From Propionicimonas sp. (GTDB lineage: Bacteria; Actinomycetota; Actinomycetes; Propionibacteriales; Propionibacteriaceae): DNA of 64,000 nucleotides. The notes below the pieces were generated by a model, which was given only the letters and a program-made list of their open reading frames with translations, ran no database searches and was not told where the DNA came from. How positions within the stretch are numbered: the stretch's first letter is position 1; each line of letters starts with the position of its first letter. The translations under genes were made by a program, and so were the position numbers. The stretch spans positions 1 to 64,000 of the forward strand of contig NZ_JARKPQ010000005.1 of assembly GCF_029975155.1 (NCBI RefSeq). The letters run 5' to 3'. Below, one piece after another: positions 37,301 to 46,620 of the stretch.

Positions 37301-40300
37301 CGGAGCCGGGGCGGTCGTCTCCGCCCCCTGCCCGGACGACAGCGATTGCGGCTGCGCCGCGACCAGCTCGGGTTCGCCGGACGCGACCGCCACGATGACG
37401 CTTTGCTGGTCCGCTAGCGTCTCGGGCGCATCGGGCCCAAGACCGAGGACTTCGCACGAGGCGAAGCCGGCGGACGCGAGCACCTCGAGCCAGCCATTGC
37501 GGTCGATCATCGGGGACGCGGGCAATCGGCGGTGCTGATCCCTGCTGCTCCACCAACCGGGCAAGAGGCCAAAGGTCAGCGTCGCGTAGTCGTGGACGCG
37601 CGTTCCCTCGTTGAGGACGAGCCACCCCCCGGGACGGAGGAATTCCCGCACCCGGCCAACCGATACGGCAACGTCGGATGTCGCATGGAGCACGTTCGTC
37701 GCAACCACGAGGTCGAAGTCGCTCCCGTCCCGGCCCTGCTCAGCGAGGTCTCGTTCGATGTCGAGGACGCCGAACTGCATTCGCGGGTACCTGGCGCCCA
37801 GCCGCGCCTTGGCCTGGGCCACCAGCTGGGCAGAGATGTCGGTGAACTCGTAGGAGACGTGCGCGAGGTCCTCCCCCAGTCCTCCCAGGATGACCTCGGT
37901 GGTCGCACCCGTGCCCGCCCCGACCTCGAGGATCCGGATCGAGTCCCAACCGCGGGCCAATCGGTCGCGTACCGCGGCCCTGATGGTATGGGACACCAGG
38001 CGGTTGAAGTGATGAGTGATCGCGTCCCCGCGATAGATCTTCTCGAGCAGATCCCCTCGCCCGCCTGGGAACATGACCTCCGTGGGGGTGACCTCGTCCT
38101 TGAGGAGTTCCGGGTAGCGGTCCATACACGCCTCCAGAAGACGGACGTGCGCCCGAACCCCCGGATACTCGTCCGCGAGGCGGCGCCCGTCCTCTCGAAG
38201 CGTCGTCAGGCGAAGGTCCTCGTCAGGTCTCGGATCCTGGGCGTCCCGGTCCAAGATGGCGGCCATCGCCGCAACCAGCCGATCATGCTCGACTGCCCTG
38301 TCTGGCCATTCGCGCAGGCGCGCAGACAACGACCCACCGACATCTCCCGCTGGGGCGCACAAGGACGTGGCCACAACGCGCAGCCAACGGCGCGCAAGGT
38401 CCGCCAGGCCCGTCCACGCCGCCTCGGCGTCGCGAAGGGTCTCCCCGTCGAGCCTGGGTGCATATGCCAGGGCCACGCGAAGGTCGGAGCCGGAGTCGTC
38501 GGCTGGCCCTTCCGACTTGCCGTCGGTCAGGCGCACATACTGGCCCAGCTTCTCCGTGTCGACCTGGGCCGCCATGACCTGGTCAACACTGTCGCTGGCC
38601 AACAGTCGAGTTACGACCTCCAGCCCAGAACTCGGCTCGATCGGCTGTGCCCCCTGTTCGCCCAGCCGCCGCGCATAGGACGGCGCGGACACTGCGCCCA
38701 CCGCACCCCAGTACCCCCAGTTCACGACCTTGACCGGCCACGGCGCGCCGACGCGCAGCCACTGAGCGTACCCGTCCTCGAACTGCGATGCGGCAGCATA
38801 GTTGCCCTGTCCCGCGGCGCCGATGAAGGTCTGGGCCGAGGACATCAAGAGCAGGAAGTCCAACGACTCCCCCCGAAGGGCGTCGGCCAGGGCCACCAGT
38901 CCGGCGACCTTTGGGGCAAAGACGTCACGGAGATCGCCGTCGGTCATCGACCTCAGCGTCCGGTCGCGCAGGACCATGGCCGAGTGGATCACGCCGTCCA
39001 GACGGCCGAACTCGTTCTTGGTGGTCTCGATCGCCCGACGCACCTGCTCGCGGTCGGTGACATCGCAACGGATGTAGAGCCCTTCGCCGCCCTCCGCCCG
39101 GATGGTGTCCAGCAGTTCACGATGGCTTGCCCCCACGGCGGCGCGGCCGAGCAGCGCGACCTTGGCGCCACAGGCCTTCGCCAGATGGCGCGCCAGAAGC
39201 GAGCCGACGCCCCCGGCTCCCCCCACGAGGAGGTAGACGCCCTGCGGGCGGAACGGACTGCGGTGAGCGTCCTCGACAGTGACGGGGCGCAAAGCCCTGA
39301 CGAGCAGCCTGGTCCCTTCGATGCGGACCTCCTCGCCGAACGGAATGGGTTCTCGCAGCAGAAGGTCGACGTTGCGCGGCGAAGGCTGTGCGCCGTCGAT
39401 GTCGGCGATCACCACTTCCCATGCAGGGTGTTCACGCGCAGCCGATCGGGCGAGTCCCAAACAGGTGGCCGCGTAGGGAGCGGCAGGTCCGCCGATGGAG
39501 CGGTGGACATCACGGGTGACCACCCAGAGGCGGACGGGCGTCTCGGACAAGCCCGCCGCGTCCATGCCCCTGATCAGCCTGAGCAAGCCCAAAGCCGAAT
39601 CCGATTCCTCACTACCGGGGAGTACCTCGTCCGCCTCGTGGACGCCCAGGAACCAGACGTCCTCGGAGGGGCCGGGGGTGTCCCCCGCCAGGTAGTCGCG
39701 GAAGGTCGCGGACGCATACCGGACGGCGATCTCTTGGGCCAGCGCGGCTCCCTGACCGCTGCTCACAATCCAGGCTCTGTTGGAACGTCGTTGCCCACCT
39801 TGCGAGGAACGCGCCGCTTCGACCCAGCACGGCTCGCGCAGGATCGACAACAGCGGGTCAGCGGACACTGGCAACGCCGAGCTGGGAGCGGGAGGGGTGC
39901 TCTCGAACCAGTACCGGGTACGCGCGAACGGATAGCTGGGCAGCGGCACGCGGCGAGGCTCACGCGTGCGATCCAACGAGCCCCAGTCGATGCCGAGGCC
40001 CCGCACCCACAGGTCGGCCAGCTCCTCCACGCGCTGCGTCCGCCACAGCGACGCGACCTGCCCACGGCTGACGTCGATTTTGGCAAAGTCCAGTTCCCCG
40101 GACGCCGACGAGTTCGTGACGGCCATCGCCGGCGTGGTGCCTGCGGCAAACGTCGACAGCTTCTCCGCCGCCTCCCCGAGGGTGGACGCCACGAAGGCCA
40201 GCCGCTCGCCCATCTGGTGCCGCCCCACTTGCAGGGTGAAGGCCACGTCCTCGAGGGTGACTCCGGCCGGCCCCCCTCCGTACCTCGCGCTCCTGAGAGC

Positions 40301-43300
40301 TTCGGACATGCGCGCCGCATAGTCCCGCAGACGATCCTCGGTCCGCGCCGACAACACCACGAGCTGGCGAGAACCGCCTCCGATCGGAATCTCCTGCGGG
40401 GGCGCATCCTCGACGATGACGTGCGCATTGGCACCTCCGAAACCGAACGATGACACACCCGCTCGGAGGGGCAACGCGACGCCGTCGTGGTCGACCGCCG
40501 CCCGCCACGGGCCGGTCTCGATCCCCAGACGGAATCGGGACCCGTCCAAGGGCAGGTACGGGTTCTGCAAGGTGAAGTGGAGTAGCCCCGGAAGGGTGCG
40601 ATGCTTCATGGCCAGCACGACCTTGATCAAGCTGGCGACGCCAGCCGCGGGCTCGAGGTGGCCGATCTGATTCTTGACCGAACCCAAGGTGCAACCCGGA
40701 TCCGCGACGTGGTCGTCCCCATAGCTCTCAAAAGCGGCAGTGAAACCGCGCACCAGCCCCTCCACCTCGATGGGGTCGCCCAGCTCGGTCCCTGTCCCGT
40801 GCGCCTCGACGTAGGTGACGCTCGCCGGGTCAACACGGGCGTCCGCCAAGGCACGCTGGACCACCTCGCCCTGCGCGATGGCGTTCGGCGCCGTGGGCGA
40901 ACTGGCCCTGCCCCCGTGGTTGACGGCGCTGCCGCGCAACACCGCGTACACGTGATCACGGTCCCGGAGCGCGGATTGCAGGGGCTTCAGCAGCAGGACT
41001 CCGACCCCCTCGCCCCTGACATAGCCGTCGGCGCTCGAGTCGAAGGTCCTGCAGCGTCCTGTTGGCGACAACACCCCCGCCTGGTTCGACAGCACGTGGT
41101 AGTACGGACTCAACACCAAGCTGACACCACCGGCCAGAGCCGCCTCGCAGTCCCCCGTCCGCAGCGCCCTGATGGCCCGATGGATTGCGACCAAGGAGGA
41201 CGAGCACCCGGTGTCGACGCTTTCGCTCGGGCCCCTGAGATCGAGGAAGTAGGATACCCGGTTGGGGATCATCGTGTGCGCATTGCCCGTGCCGACCTGG
41301 ACTCGTTGGATCCCCGCCTTGTCCACGAGGGACTGGTATTCCGAGAATTGGACGCCCGCGAAAACGCCGATCGGGCGTCCTCGCACCGCGTCGGGCAGCC
41401 ACCCCGCGTCCTCCAGGGCCGCCCACGACGTTTCAAGGAAGAGACGCTGCTGCGGGTCCATCAACTCGGCCTCGCGGGGCGAGATGCCGAAGAAGTCCGC
41501 GTCGAACATGTCGTGTCCCTCAAGGAAGGCGCCCCACTTCGACTGCGTCCTGCCCGGCGTCATCCTCTCGGGGCTGTAGATGTCCTCCCAACACCATCGG
41601 TTGGTTGGCACCTCCGTCACCAGGTCATCGCCGGCAACCAGCCGCTGCCAGAACGAGTGCGGATCGTCTGCTCCCGGGAATCGGCCTGCCATGCCGATCA
41701 CCGCCACGGGGTAGTTCGCTTCCCCACCCAGGTCGACGGCGGCCGACGCGGGCGGGGACGACGGTTCGCCAACGGTCTCGAGGACGCGCTCGGCCGCGGG
41801 CGGATGGGGGGAGGTTTCCCGTCCCTGACGAGCGACGCCGATGCCATCGGGGTCATCGCGAACGATGAATTCCGCCACCGAGTCCAGCGTCGGGTAGGTG
41901 TAGAAGACCGTGGGCGTCACCACCACGCCGAGCTGCTCCTGGACGGCTCGGGTCAGCTCCTTGAGAGTGATGGAATCGAAGCCATATGACCCAAGGTTCT
42001 CGTGGGGATCGATGTCTGCCGGCTGGACAGTCAACACCTCGGCGGCCATGGCCGCCAGCCTCTCGCTCACCCACGGGACGAGGACGTCGGCGTCGTTGAC
42101 GATTTCGGTGTTTTCGGCGTGGTCCGTCGCCGGCTCGCCAGCGTCCTGCGCTGCCTCGGACATCTCGGCGTTTCCCTCCTGCGGCGTCGTGATACGGACG
42201 AGGGCCTCGTGGGTTCCCGACAGGACCACGACGTGGGACAGGTCGGACGCCATGACGGCGTCGAAGGCGGCGAGCGCATCGTCGGTTTCCAGGTAGTCGA
42301 GCCCCGAGGCGCCCAAGTACAGCGACTCGTTCGTCACGTGCATGCCCCCGTCACGCCACAGTGACCACGCGATGCTGACGCTGCGGCCTCGCCGCTGTCC
42401 AGCAGAACGGCGCAACTCGCGCTCGGTCACGTAGGCGTCCAGGTATCGATTTGCGGCGGCGTAGTCGTCCAGGCCCATTCCGCCCAGCGCCGATGACGCC
42501 GATGAGAAGACCACGAACGCGGCGAGGTCGTCGGTGCTCGTCGCCTCGTCGAGAGCGCGGACCCCGAGCACCTTGGGCGCCAGGACGGAGTCGATGTCCG
42601 CGTCGGCCTTGTCGAACCATGGCCGACCGTCGGCGACGCCAGCGGCATGGATGACGCCACCGATCCGTCCCAGCCGCGCACGGACGTCGCCCATCAGGGA
42701 CGCGACTGCCTGGGCGTCGGTGACGTCGAGTTGGCGATACTCGCAGTGTGCGGCCCCGACCGATCGGAACTCAGCCACGACCCGCTCGGATTCCTGCGAT
42801 GGGGCAGAACGCCCAGTCAGGACAAGCCCTGCGTGGAACCTCTCGGCAAGGTGGCGTGCCAGTAGCCGCCCCAGCGCACCCAGCCCACCGGTCACGATCC
42901 ACGGACCGTCGACGTCGAACGGCGGACGGTCTGGGCCGACGCCGCCGATCCTGGCCAGCGCGAGCGTCAGTTGTCTCTTCCAACGGTTGCCGGACTCGAG
43001 TCGTACCTCGCCTCCCTCACCACTCAGCTCGGTTAAGGCCACCTCCACGAGGGACGCTGGATCGCGGCCGTCGGACACCTCGGCCACGGTGAATGGGCAC
43101 CGAATTGCTGCTGGAGTCAGCGTCACCGCACCCAAGGCCACCGCTGCGGGCTGGGGCGGGTGAGCAGCCTCGTGCCCGTGGACGATGACGACGCGGCGAG
43201 GAGCCCGCCGTCTAAGTTCGGCAAGCAGTCGGAAACCGAAGCGCAGCGACCATGCGGGCCCCCATAGGATGATGACGTCCGCACCATCGACGAGGGAGGG

Positions 43301-46300
43301 CTCCAAGGTGACGTCCGACCCGGCCAGAGCGATCTCCGCGACGCGAACGTCCTGGCCACGGCGCAGACCCGTCCGGGCTTGCGCCAACGCCTCCTGGTCT
43401 CCGAGCAGGACGACGGCGCCCCCCGCCGCACGTTGCGCAGGGCCGACTGCGCGCCATCCGGGCACATACAGCTCCGACGTGCGGCGGTCCTTCGTTGACT
43501 CCTTACGGTCTGCGGTGGCGTCGGTCGCGTCGGGTCCGGTCGGAGAGATGGGAAACCAGTGCCGATCCGGACGGAAGGGGCGGGGCGGCAGCAAGATCAT
43601 CCGCCCGGGGGCACTTCCCGGCATGGCCGCTCCCTCGAGCCAGGCGCGAGCAGCCCGCACGTCCACGGTCTCGTCGTCGGTTTCCCAGCCGACAGTGCCG
43701 GGCGCGGTCTCTCGCAACAAGCCGATGGCGACGTCAAGGCGATCCGCCACGACGGCCATCCGGACTGGGTGGGCCTCCCGTCCGTGCCGCAGGGTGTGGG
43801 CCACGTCGCTCAGCGCCGGGCGCTCGAGTTCGATGTGGTGCGCGACCGAGTCGGCCCAGCGGCGCAGTTGATCCTCACTGGGAGCGCTCAAGAGCAGGAC
43901 GGAGGCCCCTTCCTGCTCGGGGGCAGGATCGGGACGCATCGGCGCCTCCTCGACAACCACGTGCGTGTTCGTGCCCGAGAGACCGAACGAGCTGATCCCC
44001 GCGCGCCGGGGACCACCGTGAAGCGTCGTCCAGGGCTGCGGGTCCACATCGAGTTCGAACGGCGCGTCGTCGAGCGCCAAGTAGGGATTCGGTGCTTCGA
44101 ACCCGGACATGCCGACGTACGTTCCGTGGTGCATGCACAGCACCACCTTGATGAGGCTGGTCAGCCCCGCCGCCCCCTCCAGGTGGCCGATGGCGGGCTT
44201 CACGGAGCCGACCCGGCAGACGGACGACGTGACCTCGGCGCGCGAGAAGGCCTGCTTGATGGCCGAGAGCTCCACGGGATCACCCAGGAGGGTGCCCGTA
44301 CCGTGCGCCTCCAGATAGGTGATGGCGTCCGCGTCCACCCCCGCGTCCTTCCACGCCGCCTCCAGCACGGCCACCTGCGCGTCGCTGCTCGGGGCGGTGG
44401 GATTGTTCGATCGCCCGTTGTGGTTGGTGGCGCTGCCCTTCAGCACGCCTTGGATGGGGTCGTGGTCGCGGATCGCTGCGTCGAGGGGCTTGAGGAGGAC
44501 CGCCGCAACGCCCTCACCTGGCACGTATCCGTCCGCGCGGGCGTCGAACGTGTGGCACTGCCCACTCGGAGACAACGCCATGGCCTTGGCAGCCGCGACG
44601 TGGTGCAGTGGACTGAGAACCAAGTTGACTCCGGCGACAAGCGCCGTCTCGCTCTCTCCCGACCGCAGCGACGCCATGGCGAGGTGCAGGGCCGTCAGGG
44701 AGGAGGCACAAGCAGCGTCAACCGTGACGCTCGGACCATGGAGGTCAAAGGTGTAGGACAAACGACCAGCCAGGGCGGAGAACAGCCCCGAAGCGGCCTG
44801 GTAGTCCTTGATGGGAACGCGAGCGCGGACGACCTCGTCCCAGTAGTCCGTGAAGCAGCTCCCGACGAAGGTCCCAGTCGTCGTGCCCTTGAGACGTCCC
44901 CCCATGCCAGCCGCCTCGACCGCCTGGTGACAGACCTCGAGCAACAGACGCAGCTGCGGATCCATCCATCGTGCCTCACGGGGTGACACACCGAAATGTT
45001 GAGCGTCGAACTGCGCAACGTCGATGAAACTGCCCCAGCGAGAATAGGTTCGGCCTGCCGAGGTTGGATCCTCGTCGAACCACTCCCGCCAGTCCCACCT
45101 GTCGGAGGGAACCTCGCTGATGAGGTTCCTGTTCGCCGACAGGTTCTCCCAGAACGAGTCGAGATCCGGCGATCCGGCGAATCTGCCAGCCATCCCGATG
45201 ATCGCGATGTCCGCGCTGTGCGCTGCCGGTCCGGGCGCGGGGCGCGGCCCTGCCTCGGCCGGGCGTGAAGTGGTCTGGGGCGCGGGCGCGTCCGAGTCTG
45301 CAAGTTGTTCGAACGCGCTCGCATGGTTCTCCGCGAACCATTCGACGAGTTCGGTCAAGGTCTGGTGCTCGAAGAAGAGGGTCGGGTACAGCGCCACACC
45401 CAGGTCGTCCTCGATGCTGCGCGCCAGCTCGATCAACCCCATGGACTCCATGCCATTGGACATGAACGTCTCGTCATCCAGAACGTCGACGTGGCCGTTG
45501 CGCTGCCACAGCTTGTCGGCCAAGAAGTCGCGGATGCGGTTCCGCAGCGGCATGGTGACGGCGTCTCGAACGCCGGGTGACGGCGTGTCGACGCTGGGGG
45601 CGTCCGCCCCATAGCGCACAAAGCGGTAGGTGAAGCCGACGATCGACAGCAGCACCCGGCCCTCGTCGTCGCACAGGGCGATGTCACACGTGTGGACGTC
45701 GCCGCGTGAGCGTGCGTTGCGAACCACGCACGTGGAACTGCGACCCACCAAGGCATGCGCCTCAACCCGATCGATCAAGAACGGAATCCAGACCCCCGTG
45801 GCCCCGTCGAGGTCCCCACGCTCCCCATCACCATCGACCAGCTCCAGACTGGCCACGTAGCCAGCATCGAGCAGCGAGGGGTCAACGGCGAGGCAGCTGG
45901 CGTCCAGTTCGAGCTCGTCGCTCATCTCCAACTCGGCGACCACCCGTCCCTGTCCGCTCCAGAGCCGACGGATGCACTGGAGGGAAGGGCCTCGTTGACC
46001 CTCCACCCGCGTGGCAAGGCGGTGTGCGTCCACCTCCTGGAGGCCATCGCGGGCCGCCTCAAGGTCCACCGACTCCGCCGCACCGGCGTCGCACTGCCGG
46101 GCTGACGCGACGGTCGTCCCCACCGGATCGTTCGGGCCGACGGTTTCCACCGTCACGACGCCAGTGGCGGGTTGCGTTTCGACATGGGCGATGACCTCGG
46201 CGTCTTCGCCGTCCAGCAGGACTGGACGATCGAAGCTGACCGAACGCAGCCCCACGGCACCGCCTTGAGCTCGCATGAGCGTCGTGATCGCCATGGCGCA

Positions 46301-46525
46301 CCACGTCAGGCCGAGGACCACCCGGGTGCCGGACCTGGAGTCGAAGGGATTGAGGCCCCTGTGGTCCCTCACCCGGGGCGCCGCATAACCGATGGTCGCG
46401 CTCGGTGAATCGGATCCGAGCTCCAGGATCCGCTTGGCCTCGCGATTCGACATGCGCCCGTCGCGGACCTCCCGCAGAGTCTGTCGAAGAACCTCGGAAC
46501 GGAAATCACTCGGGCGTGTGTTCAT
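34241..46525 (-). CDS. PKS-2: trans-AT PKS, DH*-ACP / KS5-KR-ACP / KS6-KR-cMT-ACP / KS7-DH
   Basis: 4094 residues; ATG 46525 overlaps the PKS-1 stop (ATGA). Domains: docking helices 1-40; DH* 45-305, in which alignment to the PKS-4 DH* puts Asp62 at the catalytic His site, Leu71 at the Pro site and Val224 at the Gln of DxxxQ; ACP Ser361; KS5 438-862 (Cys606, His741, His781); KR 1015-1440 (Tyr1355, Asn1359); ACP Ser1518; KS6 1605-2040 (Cys1774, His1909, His1956); KR 2230-2660 with GGAGGVG and an altered active site (Tyr2576, Ser2580 where Asn is usual); C-methyltransferase 2770-3050 (LEVGAGTGATT); ACP Ser3123; KS7 3200-3620 (Cys3365, His3500, His3540); DH 3780-4050 (His3808, Leu3817 for Pro, D3971xxxQ); docking helices 4065-4094. 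KS6 should add an alpha-methyl, beta-hydroxy unit if its KR works. The KS7-DH half-module continues with the KR of PKS-3. Confidence 0.92.
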   Translation of the reverse strand: MNTRPSDFRSEVLRQTLREVRDGRMSNREAKRILELGSDSPSATIGYAAPRVRDHRGLNPFDSRSGTRVVLGLTWCAMAITTLMRAQGGAVGLRSVSFDRPVLLDGEDAEVIAHVETQPATGVVTVETVGPNDPVGTTVASARQCDAGAAESVDLEAARDGLQEVDAHRLATRVEGQRGPSLQCIRRLWSGQGRVVAELEMSDELELDASCLAVDPSLLDAGYVASLELVDGDGERGDLDGATGVWIPFLIDRVEAHALVGRSSTCVVRNARSRGDVHTCDIALCDDEGRVLLSIVGFTYRFVRYGADAPSVDTPSPGVRDAVTMPLRNRIRDFLADKLWQRNGHVDVLDDETFMSNGMESMGLIELARSIEDDLGVALYPTLFFEHQTLTELVEWFAENHASAFEQLADSDAPAPQTTSRPAEAGPRPAPGPAAHSADIAIIGMAGRFAGSPDLDSFWENLSANRNLISEVPSDRWDWREWFDEDPTSAGRTYSRWGSFIDVAQFDAQHFGVSPREARWMDPQLRLLLEVCHQAVEAAGMGGRLKGTTTGTFVGSCFTDYWDEVVRARVPIKDYQAASGLFSALAGRLSYTFDLHGPSVTVDAACASSLTALHLAMASLRSGESETALVAGVNLVLSPLHHVAAAKAMALSPSGQCHTFDARADGYVPGEGVAAVLLKPLDAAIRDHDPIQGVLKGSATNHNGRSNNPTAPSSDAQVAVLEAAWKDAGVDADAITYLEAHGTGTLLGDPVELSAIKQAFSRAEVTSSVCRVGSVKPAIGHLEGAAGLTSLIKVVLCMHHGTYVGMSGFEAPNPYLALDDAPFELDVDPQPWTTLHGGPRRAGISSFGLSGTNTHVVVEEAPMRPDPAPEQEGASVLLLSAPSEDQLRRWADSVAHHIELERPALSDVAHTLRHGREAHPVRMAVVADRLDVAIGLLRETAPGTVGWETDDETVDVRAARAWLEGAAMPGSAPGRMILLPPRPFRPDRHWFPISPTGPDATDATADRKESTKDRRTSELYVPGWRAVGPAQRAAGGAVVLLGDQEALAQARTGLRRGQDVRVAEIALAGSDVTLEPSLVDGADVIILWGPAWSLRFGFRLLAELRRRAPRRVVIVHGHEAAHPPQPAAVALGAVTLTPAAIRCPFTVAEVSDGRDPASLVEVALTELSGEGGEVRLESGNRWKRQLTLALARIGGVGPDRPPFDVDGPWIVTGGLGALGRLLARHLAERFHAGLVLTGRSAPSQESERVVAEFRSVGAAHCEYRQLDVTDAQAVASLMGDVRARLGRIGGVIHAAGVADGRPWFDKADADIDSVLAPKVLGVRALDEATSTDDLAAFVVFSSASSALGGMGLDDYAAANRYLDAYVTERELRRSAGQRRGRSVSIAWSLWRDGGMHVTNESLYLGASGLDYLETDDALAAFDAVMASDLSHVVVLSGTHEALVRITTPQEGNAEMSEAAQDAGEPATDHAENTEIVNDADVLVPWVSERLAAMAAEVLTVQPADIDPHENLGSYGFDSITLKELTRAVQEQLGVVVTPTVFYTYPTLDSVAEFIVRDDPDGIGVARQGRETSPHPPAAERVLETVGEPSSPPASAAVDLGGEANYPVAVIGMAGRFPGADDPHSFWQRLVAGDDLVTEVPTNRWCWEDIYSPERMTPGRTQSKWGAFLEGHDMFDADFFGISPREAELMDPQQRLFLETSWAALEDAGWLPDAVRGRPIGVFAGVQFSEYQSLVDKAGIQRVQVGTGNAHTMIPNRVSYFLDLRGPSESVDTGCSSSLVAIHRAIRALRTGDCEAALAGGVSLVLSPYYHVLSNQAGVLSPTGRCRTFDSSADGYVRGEGVGVLLLKPLQSALRDRDHVYAVLRGSAVNHGGRASSPTAPNAIAQGEVVQRALADARVDPASVTYVEAHGTGTELGDPIEVEGLVRGFTAAFESYGDDHVADPGCTLGSVKNQIGHLEPAAGVASLIKVVLAMKHRTLPGLLHFTLQNPYLPLDGSRFRLGIETGPWRAAVDHDGVALPLRAGVSSFGFGGANAHVIVEDAPPQEIPIGGGSRQLVVLSARTEDRLRDYAARMSEALRSARYGGGPAGVTLEDVAFTLQVGRHQMGERLAFVASTLGEAAEKLSTFAAGTTPAMAVTNSSASGELDFAKIDVSRGQVASLWRTQRVEELADLWVRGLGIDWGSLDRTREPRRVPLPSYPFARTRYWFESTPPAPSSALPVSADPLLSILREPCWVEAARSSQGGQRRSNRAWIVSSGQGAALAQEIAVRYASATFRDYLAGDTPGPSEDVWFLGVHEADEVLPGSEESDSALGLLRLIRGMDAAGLSETPVRLWVVTRDVHRSIGGPAAPYAATCLGLARSAAREHPAWEVVIADIDGAQPSPRNVDLLLREPIPFGEEVRIEGTRLLVRALRPVTVEDAHRSPFRPQGVYLLVGGAGGVGSLLARHLAKACGAKVALLGRAAVGASHRELLDTIRAEGGEGLYIRCDVTDREQVRRAIETTKNEFGRLDGVIHSAMVLRDRTLRSMTDGDLRDVFAPKVAGLVALADALRGESLDFLLLMSSAQTFIGAAGQGNYAAASQFEDGYAQWLRVGAPWPVKVVNWGYWGAVGAVSAPSYARRLGEQGAQPIEPSSGLEVVTRLLASDSVDQVMAAQVDTEKLGQYVRLTDGKSEGPADDSGSDLRVALAYAPRLDGETLRDAEAAWTGLADLARRWLRVVATSLCAPAGDVGGSLSARLREWPDRAVEHDRLVAAMAAILDRDAQDPRPDEDLRLTTLREDGRRLADEYPGVRAHVRLLEACMDRYPELLKDEVTPTEVMFPGGRGDLLEKIYRGDAITHHFNRLVSHTIRAAVRDRLARGWDSIRILEVGAGTGATTEVILGGLGEDLAHVSYEFTDISAQLVAQAKARLGARYPRMQFGVLDIERDLAEQGRDGSDFDLVVATNVLHATSDVAVSVGRVREFLRPGGWLVLNEGTRVHDYATLTFGLLPGWWSSRDQHRRLPASPMIDRNGWLEVLASAGFASCEVLGLGPDAPETLADQQSVIVAVASGEPELVAAQPQSLSSGQGAETTAPAPAVPPPDDGDEALTSWVTETIVGIIADILHVGEADLDLDEPHADRGVDSVMAIEIANVINETMKIRIRSTDLFNYPSPRKLVAHICREHGVALASRVLRSEGTAAHAQREVTADGPVPPAGPKALDIAVVGMSGQFAGARALDELWANLCAGRCSVGESAHWGSDNPYDRHHPGISYSRRGGFLDKVDWFDPLFFNISPREAEVMDPQHRLLLQESWRAIEDWGHSPDSLRGSSCGVYIGFNGSDYYRLVDDGVKHPDSHAFVGNSEAILAARLSYCLDLRGPSVTVNTACSSSLVAVDTACRALRDGSIDSALAGGVMIMTTPFFHHLASSAGMISPSGLCRTFSDDADGFIPGEGVGVVVLRRLEDAVADGDHIYGVIVGSGTNQDGQTNGIMAPSGPSQTQLELSVYERYGIDASDITYVEAHGTGTRLGDPIEVDALTDAFRVHTKANGYCEIGSIKSNIGHTLAAAGVAALIKTLMCLDHRMLVPTVNVTRENGLIDFENSPFRVNQRLHAWETPNGRQRMAAISSFGFSGTNAHLVVREAPGTQEQRQCRRAAHPVPVSARSQGDLRHKLVELAQWIDQNPDADLRDLAFTLAVGRSHFSHRAGWVVSSVAELRSLVLARAEDDHREVDSSAASTDVEAAMRDFLAGGVVDWEVLFRDESPQRLSLPTYPFGGDSYWAPTNVSIVVGTEGPSGRPQRPHPLLHVNMSTLDHCAFMTHLTREEGVVRDHIVAGNPTVLGVAQIEMVRAASEIATGAPVHVIGGIVWSRPIVVPRGGITVETTISMRRGGSLDFTLASQDGRVVHSQGRVFVDDAVVSEPAHVDLERLLSSATRPPTDGQDIYESFGRHGLHYGPALQAIETLYHVDGGVLVRLHAPSDEALVGCVLNPAVMDGALQGGIGVLDEGELAHSSRPSVPFDVGRIDMLSATPATGWALVRPSSTPAGQGGHRFDVRIVDDQGATRVAFHDLTIRQQSTATNRLDGQHEEPDPLEDLLSKLSRREITVTDARKRVEEMA

Positions 46526-46620
46526 CGGAGTCCCTCCACCTTGTCGAACGCCTCGTCCACTGTGAGCTGACCGTCCCTGACGGCATCAAGCAACCGCTCA
46601 AGCTCGTCCTCGCCCGCACC
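46406..46620 (-). other. docking pair PKS-1 C-terminus / PKS-2 N-terminus
   Basis: PKS-1 ends with ELERLLDAVRDGQLTVDEA after KS4. PKS-2 begins with EVLRQTLREVRDGRMSNREA before its DH*. The two segments resemble each other (VRDG followed by a small polar residue and a second helix), as expected for paired four-helix-bundle docking domains at a KS|DH split. Confidence 0.65.

Noticed and set aside
37532-40453. 973-codon plus-strand open frame opposite PKS-2
   Set aside because: Antisense shadow of the cMT and KR region; the minus strand carries clear catalytic motifs here.
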